From JBKQWK01 sp052139595 (GTDB lineage: Bacteria > Actinomycetota > Thermoleophilia > UBA2241), in contig JBKQWK010000285.1 of assembly GCA_052139595.1 (NCBI GenBank), forward strand, positions 1 through 31,118: 31,118 bases of DNA. The letters are read 5' to 3'. Positions 8,258-16,164 of the stretch are shown here, in pieces. The number at the start of each line of letters is the position of its first letter. Position 1 is the first letter of the stretch. A program made the position numbers and the translations under genes. Below the pieces are notes generated by a model. The model was not told where the DNA came from. It ran no database searches and saw only the letters and a list, made by a program, of their open reading frames with translations.

Positions 8258-10153
8258 TTACGCCCCCCAGACCCAGCGGATCACGACAACCAGCACGAGC
8301 ATGCCGGCGAAAATACCGAGCGCGTAGTTCTGCACGCGACCGGTCTGGAGTGGCCGAATAGTGTCGGCCAGACGACCCCACAGCCAGGCGACACCGTTCA
8401 CGGCGCCGTCGATGACCTTGCTGTCGAAGAAGGTCCACAGCCAGCCGGCAAAGCCGACCAGCGGCCCGATCACCGCCAGGTTGTAGAACTCGTCCATGTA
8501 GAACTTGTTGAGCGACGCCTGGTACGCCTGTGGCACGCGTTCAGCAAACTTGTGCGGCAGATCAGTACGCCGGATGTACATGACGTAGGTGAGGTAGATG
8601 CCGCCAACCACGAGTGCCAATGAAACCAGCATGAGGGCGCCGCCGGTCCCCAACCAGGCAAACTTCTCTGGCTCAACCTTAGAGAACACCGGTTGGAGAA
8701 AGCGGTGGATCCAGCCGTTGTCGGGCGGTATGCCCAAAACCATGCCGCCAATAGCCGCCGGAATAGCCATGATGATGAGCGGCGTGGTCATAACTGCTGG
8801 TGACTCATGAAGATGGTGCTGAACCTCGACCGACGACCGATTCTCACCGTGAAACGTGAGGAAGATGAGGCGAAACATGAAGACCGCCGTCAGGAATGCA
8901 GCGACAAGGCCAACAACCCAGACGAAGTAGTAGCCGTCTTTGAACGCGCCGCCGAGAATCTCGTCTTTGGCCCAGAAGGCGGCGAACGGGAACAGGCCAG
9001 CGTTGGCCAAAGCGCCAATCAGCATCGTCCAATAGGTGATGGGCAGCTTTTTTCGCAGGCCGCCCATCTTGCGCATGTCCTGCTCGCCACCCATGCCGTG
9101 GATCACCGAGCCAGAGGCGAGAAAGAGCAGGCCCTTGAAGAAGCCGTGCACGAAGAGATAAAAGATGGCCGCCGTCCAGGCGCCGGCCCCAAGGGCCATG
9201 AACATGAAGCCCAGTGACGACACGGTCGAGTAGGCGATCACCTTCTTGATGTCGTTTTGCGTGATCGCAATGAAGGCCGCGTAGATCGCGGTAAACGTAC
9301 CGATACTCATGACCACGAGCATGGCCACATGGGAGTTCGAAAAGAGCGGGTACGAGCGGGCCACCATGTAGACGCCGGCGTTGACCATCGTCGCCGCGTG
9401 GATCAAAGCGCTGACCGGCGTCGGGCCCTCCATGGCATCGGGCAACCAGACGTGAAGGGGAAATTGGGCACTCTTGCCGATGGCACCAGTGAAGAGGAGC
9501 AAGCAGATCCAAAGCAGGGTCCCGTGGTTGCTGACGCCGGCTTTCGCGAAGACACCGCTGAACTGCAAGGTACCGAAGGTAACGATAATGAGCAGCATGC
9601 CCAAGGTGAAGCCGAAGTCACCGACACGGTTGACGAGGAAAGCTTTCTTGCCGGCCTGGCTGGCGCTCTTCTTACGGAACCAGAAGGCGATCAGCAGGTA
9701 CGAGCAGAGGCCGACTCCCTCCCAACCGAGGAACATCAGCAGGTAGTTGTCCGCCAGGATCAGCACGAACATGGCGAACATGAACAGATTGAGGTAGGCG
9801 AAGAAGCGGTAGTAGCCTTCGTCATCCTTCATGTAGCCAATGGAGTAGTAGTGCACGAGCATGCCGATCGTGCCCACCACCATCAGCATGACCGCGCTCA
9901 GTGGGTCAATGAGATAACCCCAGGTGACGTGAAAACTGCCGACCGTAATCCAGTTGAACAAATGGATGTCGAGCGGTTGCTGACGGTGCTGAAACACATG
10001 AATGAACACGTACATGCTCAGCACCCAGCTCGCCGTGGCCAGCGCCGTGGAAAGGAGGTGAGCCTGGGTCTTAAAGAACCTCTTGCCAAACAGCAAGGTA
10101 ATCACGAAACCGGCCAGCGGCAGCAGCGGAATCAGCGTGACGGCTGTCTTCAT
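8258..10153 (-). CDS. nuoL: NADH-quinone oxidoreductase subunit L
   Basis: This is the distal antiporter-like subunit of the complex I membrane arm, including the long lateral helix at the C terminus. It has 631 residues, with LMFLGWEGVGLCSYLLI (conserved Glu), FLVNRVGDFGFTLGM, WLPDAMEGPTPVSALIHAAT and KKVIAYSTVSSLGFMFMA. The helical tail after about residue 500 contains DEFYNLAVIGPLVGFAGW. The ATG start has a G-rich ribosome site about 9 nt upstream and follows nuoK after 16 bases, one of the larger gaps in the operon. Confidence 0.97.
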   Translation of the reverse strand: MKTAVTLIPLLPLAGFVITLLFGKRFFKTQAHLLSTALATASWVLSMYVFIHVFQHRQQPLDIHLFNWITVGSFHVTWGYLIDPLSAVMLMVVGTIGMLVHYYSIGYMKDDEGYYRFFAYLNLFMFAMFVLILADNYLLMFLGWEGVGLCSYLLIAFWFRKKSASQAGKKAFLVNRVGDFGFTLGMLLIIVTFGTLQFSGVFAKAGVSNHGTLLWICLLLFTGAIGKSAQFPLHVWLPDAMEGPTPVSALIHAATMVNAGVYMVARSYPLFSNSHVAMLVVMSIGTFTAIYAAFIAITQNDIKKVIAYSTVSSLGFMFMALGAGAWTAAIFYLFVHGFFKGLLFLASGSVIHGMGGEQDMRKMGGLRKKLPITYWTMLIGALANAGLFPFAAFWAKDEILGGAFKDGYYFVWVVGLVAAFLTAVFMFRLIFLTFHGENRSSVEVQHHLHESPAVMTTPLIIMAIPAAIGGMVLGIPPDNGWIHRFLQPVFSKVEPEKFAWLGTGGALMLVSLALVVGGIYLTYVMYIRRTDLPHKFAERVPQAYQASLNKFYMDEFYNLAVIGPLVGFAGWLWTFFDSKVIDGAVNGVAWLWGRLADTIRPLQTGRVQNYALGIFAGMLVLVVVIRWVWGA

Positions 10154-10169
10154 GTAGGCGATCCCCCCG

Positions 10170-10478
10170 TCAGCCCTTGAGCTGGTTGAACTCGTCGGCT
10201 TGAACCGTACGACGATTGCGGTAGTTTGCGATCACGATGGCAAGGCCGACGGTTACCTCAGCGGCAGCCAGCGTAATCACGAACAGTGCGAAAATAGTGC
10301 CCTTGCCCTTCACGCCAGGCATGAAGTTGCTCATCGCCACGAGGGCAATGTTGACGGCGTTGAGCATGAGTTCGAGGCTCATGATGACGAGAATCGTGTT
10401 GCGCCGGGCCAGCACGCCGAAGGCGCCGATGGCGAACAGCAGCGTTGCCAGGAGCAGATACCAGTCAACCGGGTTCAC
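10170..10478 (-). CDS. nuoK: NADH-quinone oxidoreductase subunit K
   Basis: This three-helix membrane subunit of complex I (102 residues, the standard size) lies between NuoJ and the antiporter-like subunits and carries conserved Glu residues in the proton path. The family patterns are clear: LFAIGAFGVLARRNTILVIMS, then SLELMLNAVNIALVAMS with the first conserved Glu, and ALFVITLAAAEVTVGLAIV with the second. The GTG start overlaps the nuoJ stop by 4 bases (GTGA) and is preceded by GGGAGGAG at 5 nt spacing, which fixes the start. Confidence 0.96.
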   Translation of the reverse strand: MNPVDWYLLLATLLFAIGAFGVLARRNTILVIMSLELMLNAVNIALVAMSNFMPGVKGKGTIFALFVITLAAAEVTVGLAIVIANYRNRRTVQADEFNQLKG

Positions 10479-10984
10479 GCCTGCTCCTCCCTACGGGCGA
10501 GCAGGATTGCACCAATCATGGCCGCCAGCAGTACCAGCGATACGAACTCGAACGGCAGCACGTACTGGTTGAACAGGAGCTTGCTCAGTTCGCCGACACT
10601 CGGGTTAAGCGCTTTATCGCCCACACCGGGCATCTTTGACGAGAGGAGGATGACGGCGAGCACGGCGGCAGTGGCTACCGCCAGCGGTGCAACGAAGATG
10701 CTCTGGCGGTTGAAGAAGAGCCGGTAATCACCACTGGTCGCCTCGGTGAGCATGATTGCGAAGAGGATGACGACGGAGATGGCGCCCACGTAAATGAGAA
10801 TCTGGATGATCGCCACCAGCTCGGCGTGCAGCAACGCGTAGACGGCCGCCACACCGAGAAAGCAGAAAACCATGCTCACCGCGGAGTGAACGATGTTTTT
10901 GCAGGCCACCACGCCGACGCCGGCAACGAGAACCCAGGCGGCGATGATGGCGAACGCAATCGGGTGAAAATCGCCACCGGGCAT
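10475..10984 (-). CDS. nuoJ: NADH-quinone oxidoreductase subunit J
   Basis: This five-helix membrane subunit of complex I has 169 residues and forms part of the helix bundle beside NuoH that carries the coupling from the quinone site to the pumps. Typical features are VVACKNIVHSAVSMVFCFLG, AVYALLHAELVAIIQILIYV and GAISVVILFAIMLTE. The ATG start overlaps the stop of the upstream flavoprotein gene by one base (TAATG). This ties production of the unusual electron-input protein to that of the membrane arm. Confidence 0.96.
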   Translation of the reverse strand: MPGGDFHPIAFAIIAAWVLVAGVGVVACKNIVHSAVSMVFCFLGVAAVYALLHAELVAIIQILIYVGAISVVILFAIMLTEATSGDYRLFFNRQSIFVAPLAVATAAVLAVILLSSKMPGVGDKALNPSVGELSKLLFNQYVLPFEFVSLVLLAAMIGAILLARREEQA

Positions 10985-13479
10985 TAGTCGGCCTCCTCCT
11001 TGTCGGCGTACAGATCGACCGGATCATCTTTGATCGGACTCCACAGCCAGCCTTGGCCAAGGATCGCGTCGCGCACGTGGGGAATCAGGTCGGTGACCGT
11101 CTCCTGCAAGGGATCGACTGCCTGAGCCTCACGCACGAACAGCGACTCGCCGGCCAGAACCGTACGGCTGAAGTTGGCGAGTTCGAAAAAGTCGGTCTGT
11201 TCGAGGGCATCGTACGGACAGACCTCGACACACTCGCCGCAGAACATGCAGCGGCTCTCGTCGAGGTCGTAACTGACGAGCACACGCGGATTGGTCTCGA
11301 TCGAACCCGTCGGGCAAGTCTCAGCGCACTTGCCACAACTGACACAGCCGACCATTTGCAAGGGCATATTGTCGGCTGTCGACACGATGGTGTCGAAGCC
11401 GCGGCTCATCGTGTCGTAGCAGCTGGAACCGACCTCCATGCGACAGATGCGCACGCAGCGCTGACAGTTAATACAGCGGTTAGGTTCACGCATGATGAAG
11501 TCGTGGCGAAAGTCGGCCGGGTAATCATGCGCCGCACCGCCCTGGAAACGATTCTTGAACACCTCGTACTCAATGCCGTAACGCTGCAGATCGCACTTGC
11601 CGTTGGCAGGGCAATAACAGTCAAGGCAAAGGTCAGCGCCGCGCACAGCCTCCTCTTCGCTAAAACCAAGTTCGATCTCGCTGAAGTTGGTTTTACGTAC
11701 CTCGGGGGAAAGCTTAGGCATCTCGGCCGGCGGGCTGGGATGGCTGACGTCGGTGGTCATGTCGATGAAGACCGGCGGGATCTCGGCCATGCGCTGAATG
11801 CGAGGATCGAGGTCAGTTTTGGCAGACAGAGCGGTCAGAAACGGCATTGCCTTCAGTTCGGCAAGACGGCGGTTCGCATGTTTCATGTCGTCGCCGCGGA
11901 AGTAGGCATCCATGCTCCAGGCCGCCTTCTTGCCCTGGGCAACCGCCTGAATAACCGTTTGCGCGCCGAGCACAACGTCACCGCCGGCGAAAACGCGCGG
12001 ATTGTCGGTCTGAAACGTGTAATCGTCGACCGCGATCGTTTTCCAGAGACGGCGCCTAACGCCCTGCACTTCGCTCGTACCGTCGAGGTTAGGGAACTGG
12101 CCGATAGCGACGATCACCTGATCGCATTCGACAACGAATTCGCTGCCCTGGATCCGTAACGGGCGCCGGCGGCCCGAGCTGTCAGGCGCACCTAGCTTCA
12201 TACGCTGTAGTTCAATGCCCGTAACCTTCTTAGCGCTGTCAACGAGAATACGCACTGGGGCGACCAGAAATTCGAGCTTAACGCCCTCCTCCTCAGCCTC
12301 GTCAACCTCGGTAAAATCAGCCGGCATCTCCTTGCGCGAGCGCCGATAAAGCACCGTCACCTCTTTGGCGCCCTTACGAAGACTGGTACGACAGACATCC
12401 ATGGCCGTGAAACCGCCGCCGATGACAGCGACTCTTTCGCCCACATTCACGTCGCCATTACGTTCAAGTTCATCGAGAAATTCGATGGCGGTTACGACGC
12501 CGTGGGCGTTTTCGTTTTCGACTCCCAGCTGGTTGCTGTTGTGCGCTCCTAAGGCGAGAAAGACGGCATCGTACTTCTCTTCGTCGAGCAGCTGCTCGAT
12601 GGTGAAGTCCGTGCCCAGGCGAGCGTTGCACTGCAGCTCGACACCGAGTCGCCAGAGAACGTTGAGTTCCTTATCGATGATGTCGCGCGGCAGCCGGTAT
12701 TTGGGGATGCCGTAGCGGAGCATGCCGCCTGGCTTGGGCCTGGCTTCGAAGATCTTGACTCGATGGCCTTCAAGGCGGGCATAGAAAGCGGCGGTCAGGC
12801 CTGCGGGACCGCCGCCGATAATGGCGATGCTCCGGCCGCTGGCGGGTTTGGGCTCGACCGGCAATAACAGCTCGCCCTCTTGCTCGTCATCGAGGCACTG
12901 ATCCGCCATGAAGCGGTGTAGTTTGCAGATGGTAATCGGATGTTCGACCAGTTGCCGGCGACAGGGGCCTTCGCACGGCCGCGTGCAAACACGCCCGAGA
13001 ATCGCCGGGAACGGCAGGTCCTCGCGCAACTTGCGCACACCATTCTTGTACTCACGATGGGCAATGTAATCAAGAAATTGCGGGATCTTGATGTGCGTCG
13101 GACAGGCATCACGACAAGGCGGCGTACAGAACGAGTTGTGATCGCTAAGCAACAGCTCGAGGTTCAAGTGACGCATGCTCCGCACGCGCTCGGTATTCGT
13201 ATGCACGACCATGCCGTCGGTGGCCATCGCGGTACAGCCGGCCGTGACCTTCCGCGTGCCCTCGATCTCGACCACGCAGATACGGCAAGCGCCGGTGGCC
13301 GGCAGACGTGGCTCGTAGCACAAGGTCGGGATCAGCACACCCGCCTTTTGCGCGGCCACGACGACGGTATCGCCTCGGTCGCAGACCACTTCCCGGCCAT
13401 CGATGGTCAGAGTGACTTGGTCGGACGAGACCGAACTCCGTGAGCTGCTGTCACGTGGTGTCGCCATCCTCTCGGTCAT
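10984..13479 (-). CDS. NuoG/GltD-like FAD, NAD(P) and iron-sulfur protein with C-terminal NuoI half (StnC-like)
   Basis: This 831-residue protein takes the place of NuoG. In order: a [2Fe-2S] domain with C54, C65, C68 and C82; H114 with C118, C122 and C126 leading into a GltD/NfnB N-terminal iron-sulfur domain (C165, C169, C173, C185); a FAD Rossmann motif IGGGPAG at 221-227; an NAD(P) Rossmann motif IGGGFTAMD at 353-361 followed by LYRRSRKEMPA, the NADPH-type pattern of GltD/NfnB; FAGGDV near 497; CLDCYCPANGKC at 618-629; two NuoG-like 4Fe-4S motifs (C669-C679, C712-C722); and a last motif C744-C754 followed by FELANFSRTVLAGESLF, which is the second half of NuoI. No molybdopterin domain exists. 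The ATG at 13479 overlaps the nuoF stop by 4 bases (ATGA). The ATG at 13467 is an alternative, because the GAGGAG site abuts the first. Domain calls are firm; NADPH use and role are inferred. Confidence 0.9.
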   Translation of the reverse strand: MTERMATPRDSSSRSSVSSDQVTLTIDGREVVCDRGDTVVVAAQKAGVLIPTLCYEPRLPATGACRICVVEIEGTRKVTAGCTAMATDGMVVHTNTERVRSMRHLNLELLLSDHNSFCTPPCRDACPTHIKIPQFLDYIAHREYKNGVRKLREDLPFPAILGRVCTRPCEGPCRRQLVEHPITICKLHRFMADQCLDDEQEGELLLPVEPKPASGRSIAIIGGGPAGLTAAFYARLEGHRVKIFEARPKPGGMLRYGIPKYRLPRDIIDKELNVLWRLGVELQCNARLGTDFTIEQLLDEEKYDAVFLALGAHNSNQLGVENENAHGVVTAIEFLDELERNGDVNVGERVAVIGGGFTAMDVCRTSLRKGAKEVTVLYRRSRKEMPADFTEVDEAEEEGVKLEFLVAPVRILVDSAKKVTGIELQRMKLGAPDSSGRRRPLRIQGSEFVVECDQVIVAIGQFPNLDGTSEVQGVRRRLWKTIAVDDYTFQTDNPRVFAGGDVVLGAQTVIQAVAQGKKAAWSMDAYFRGDDMKHANRRLAELKAMPFLTALSAKTDLDPRIQRMAEIPPVFIDMTTDVSHPSPPAEMPKLSPEVRKTNFSEIELGFSEEEAVRGADLCLDCYCPANGKCDLQRYGIEYEVFKNRFQGGAAHDYPADFRHDFIMREPNRCINCQRCVRICRMEVGSSCYDTMSRGFDTIVSTADNMPLQMVGCVSCGKCAETCPTGSIETNPRVLVSYDLDESRCMFCGECVEVCPYDALEQTDFFELANFSRTVLAGESLFVREAQAVDPLQETVTDLIPHVRDAILGQGWLWSPIKDDPVDLYADKEEAD

Positions 13480-15407
13480 CTCCTCTGTCCCGAAACCGCC
13501 TGCTCGATGCCCGAATGCACCTTGACGGCGCCGAACTTGCAGACCTGGCGACACGTGTCGCACTTGATGCAAGCGCTCACGTCGATGACATGTGGCTGCT
13601 TCCTCTCACCGCTGATCGCCCGCGTGGGGCACTTCTTGGCGCACAGGGTGCATCCGGTGCACGCCTCGGCGTCGATGTAGTAGGTGATGAGGGACTTGCA
13701 TTGGCCTGCCGGACAGCGCTTTTCATGGACGTGTGCTTCGTACTCGTCCCGAAAGTATCTGATCGTCGTCATCACAGGATTGGGAGCACTGCCTCCGAGA
13801 GCACACAGCGAGTCTTCTTCGATGTACGCCGCAAGTTCCTCGAGGAGTTCGATGTCGTCGGCCTCGGCCGAACCCTCAGTGATACGCTCGAGAACCTCGA
13901 GCATGCGTTTGGTGCCAAGACGACACGGCACACACTTGCCGCAGCTCTCTCCTGCTGTAAACCTGAGAAAGAACTTGGCGAAATCGACCATGCAGGTGGT
14001 GTCGTCGAGAACGACCATGCCGCCGGAACCCATCATCGAGCCGAGGGCGACCAAATTCTCGAAGTCGATCTCCGTATCGAGTAGATCGGCAGGCAGACAG
14101 CCACCAGACGGCCCGCCCAGCTGCACAGCCTTAAACTCATGGCCTGGCAACATGCCGCCGCCGATGTCAAAAATGACGTGGCGCAACGTTACACCCATCG
14201 GCACCTCGACAAGGCCGGTGTTCACAACCTTGCCGGAAAGCGCGAAGATCTTCGTTCCCTTGCTGGTCGCAGTGCCTATCCCCGCGTATTCGTCGGCGCC
14301 ATGGTTGATGATCCACGGCACATTGGCGAAGCTCTCCACGTTATTGAGATTCGTCGGCTCGCCCCAAAGGCCGTGCTCCACCGTACGAATATGTTTGCCG
14401 CGTGGCATGCCGCGCTGTCCCTCGATGGAGGCGGTGAGCGCCGTCGACTCACCGCAGACGAAAGCGCCAGCGCCTTCATTGATATGGATATCGAAGCTGA
14501 AGCCGCTGCCCAGGATGTCATCACCGAGCAGGTTGCGCTCACGCGCCTGTGCCAGTGCATGACGCAGGCGCTTGACAGCTAGCGGGTACTCGTGACGCAC
14601 ATAGACATAGCCCTCGACCGGCCCATTCCCGGCACCGATCCCATAGGCCGAGATTAGCATGCCCTCGACAACACTGTGCGGGTTGTCTTCTAGAACGGCG
14701 CGGTCCATGAAAGCCCCGGGGTCGCCCTCATCAGCGTTACAGATGATGTAGTGAATCGCGCCGGGGTTGGCGCGGCAGAAACGCCATTTCTTGCCGGTCG
14801 AAAAGCCGCCGCCACCGCGGCCGCGCAGGCCACTCTTCTCGACTTCGGCGATCACGCCCTCGGGATTGTCTTCGGTAAGGACTTTAACCAACGCTTTGTA
14901 GCCACCACGCGCAAGATAATCATCAAGAGAGAGCGGGTCGATGAAGCCGTTGATCGCGCGCACATCGCGCTGCTGGAGAGCGTAGAACGGTACATCCTTC
15001 TCAAAGGGAACGCGTTCCTTGGTCATGGGATCACGATACAACAGACGCTCGACGACTTCGTCGTGGACAACGCTGGTCTCAATAATCTCCGCTATATCCT
15101 TGGATTTCAGACGCGGGTAGAACACGCCTTGAGGATGAACGACGACGATCGGGCCCTCCTGGCACAGCCCGTGGCAACCGGTCTCGACCACCCTCACTCT
15201 GTCACTCAGACCTCGCCTCTCGAGTTCTGCGGCGATAGCTTGGCTCAGAGCCGCTCCACCCGACGCCTCACAAGTCGTTCCTGTACAAACGCGGATCTTG
15301 AGCGTGTCCTCGCCGCCGGTCGTGTTCTCGGGATAAAAAGCTGCCGAGAACGCGCTTGCGATGCGGGCAGCACGCTCTCCACTTGGGCTCGACATTGTAG
15401 TGGCCAT
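13476..15407 (-). CDS. nuoF: NuoF-type NADH-binding FMN subunit, HydB/StnB-like with extra iron-sulfur domains
   Basis: This is the NADH-oxidising flavin subunit. At 643 residues it is well above classic NuoF (about 430) because of extra domains at both ends. Residues about 35-125 are a thioredoxin-like [2Fe-2S] domain with C41, C46, C78 and C82. The core has GLRGRGGGGFSTGKKW (NADH/FMN) and CNADEGDPGAF, then ESCGKCVPCRLG with a later Cys for the N3-type 4Fe-4S cluster. The C terminus adds a two-cluster ferredoxin, EACTGCTLCAKKCP and SACIKCDTCRQVCK. This layout is that of HydB, HndC and StnB of bifurcating hydrogenases and transhydrogenases rather than plain complex I. The ATG at 15407 is chosen because AGGAGG lies 6 nt upstream and the start falls one base after the preceding stop. 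The frame extends upstream as non-protein-like sequence over the preceding gene. Confidence 0.94.
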   Translation of the reverse strand: MATTMSSPSGERAARIASAFSAAFYPENTTGGEDTLKIRVCTGTTCEASGGAALSQAIAAELERRGLSDRVRVVETGCHGLCQEGPIVVVHPQGVFYPRLKSKDIAEIIETSVVHDEVVERLLYRDPMTKERVPFEKDVPFYALQQRDVRAINGFIDPLSLDDYLARGGYKALVKVLTEDNPEGVIAEVEKSGLRGRGGGGFSTGKKWRFCRANPGAIHYIICNADEGDPGAFMDRAVLEDNPHSVVEGMLISAYGIGAGNGPVEGYVYVRHEYPLAVKRLRHALAQARERNLLGDDILGSGFSFDIHINEGAGAFVCGESTALTASIEGQRGMPRGKHIRTVEHGLWGEPTNLNNVESFANVPWIINHGADEYAGIGTATSKGTKIFALSGKVVNTGLVEVPMGVTLRHVIFDIGGGMLPGHEFKAVQLGGPSGGCLPADLLDTEIDFENLVALGSMMGSGGMVVLDDTTCMVDFAKFFLRFTAGESCGKCVPCRLGTKRMLEVLERITEGSAEADDIELLEELAAYIEEDSLCALGGSAPNPVMTTIRYFRDEYEAHVHEKRCPAGQCKSLITYYIDAEACTGCTLCAKKCPTRAISGERKQPHVIDVSACIKCDTCRQVCKFGAVKVHSGIEQAVSGQRR

Positions 15408-15408
15408 A

Positions 15409-16164
15409 TCAGGCCTCCTCTTCGTGACGAAGATCACGGACGATCTTGCGCGCCTCGTCAGGAGTGAGCCGGCCGAACGTCTCATCGTCGCCAAGCCGCG
15501 CGGCAGGAGCCAAGGCACAAGCGCCGATGCAGTTGACGGTTTGAAGAGTGAAGAGGCCGTCAGCAGTGGTCCCGCCAACACCAATGCCAAGCTCTTGTAC
15601 GAGTGCATCCACCAGCAACGGAGCGCCAGCCACGTGGCATGCAGTGCCAATACACACGTTCAGCACGTGCTTACCGACAGGCGCGAAGCGAAACATGTTG
15701 TAGAAACTTGCGACGCCATATATCTGCGACTCCGAGATGCCAGTCTCGCGAGAAATCGACTGCAGCGCAACACGCGGGAGATAGCCGTACACCTCTTGCG
15801 TGTTCTGAAGCATAGTCACCAGTCCGGTGCCATGGTCATAGTAGTCGTCGAGAACGCCCTTAAGCTGAACCAGATCAGTGCCCTCCTGCGCGGCGACGCG
15901 CTTCTTGGCGATACGCGCTTGATTAGGCACCGGCAGCTCGTACTTGCTCTTGTAGTTGACGCGAATCACCTGCACAGGACAGTTCGTCTCACACAGGGTG
16001 CAGGCACGACACCGCGCCTCATCCGCCGCAGGATCGATGACCACCCGGAACAGGCCGCGGCTGCGCTCGGGCAGCTGCTCATGCTCTTCGGGATACTGGA
16101 CGGTGATCTTCTTGGCTGGCAGGTGACTGATTGTCGTCCGCATAGCCTTGAGCATACCGAGCAT
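15409..16164 (-). CDS. nuoE: Fusion of NuoI N-terminal half with NuoE ([2Fe-2S] subunit)
   Basis: This 251-residue protein joins two complex I parts. Residues about 8-75 match the start of NuoI, with ITVQYPEEHEQLPERSRG followed by one 4Fe-4S motif C52-x2-C55-x2-C58-x3-C62-P. The second NuoI motif is absent. Residues about 95-251 are NuoE, a thioredoxin-like [2Fe-2S] protein with LVTMLQNTQEVYGYLP and C171, C176, C212 and C216. Classic NuoE is about 160 residues and has no such N-terminal part. In a 2[4Fe-4S] ferredoxin fold each cluster takes one ligand from the other motif, so this half would need a partner. The matching second half of NuoI is at the end of the flavoprotein encoded at 10984-13479. 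The ATG start overlaps the nuoH stop by one base (TAATG). Both domain assignments are strong; the origin by splitting is inferred. Confidence 0.93.
   Translation of the reverse strand: MLGMLKAMRTTISHLPAKKITVQYPEEHEQLPERSRGLFRVVIDPAADEARCRACTLCETNCPVQVIRVNYKSKYELPVPNQARIAKKRVAAQEGTDLVQLKGVLDDYYDHGTGLVTMLQNTQEVYGYLPRVALQSISRETGISESQIYGVASFYNMFRFAPVGKHVLNVCIGTACHVAGAPLLVDALVQELGIGVGGTTADGLFTLQTVNCIGACALAPAARLGDDETFGRLTPDEARKIVRDLRHEEEA

Noticed and set aside
6437..8623. Very long open frame (about 728 codons) on the plus strand opposite nuoM and the end of nuoL
   Set aside because: Its product is rich in His, Gln, Glu and Asp with no family signature, and it lies exactly antisense to two clear nuo genes. 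Such frames arise from the strong third-position GC bias.
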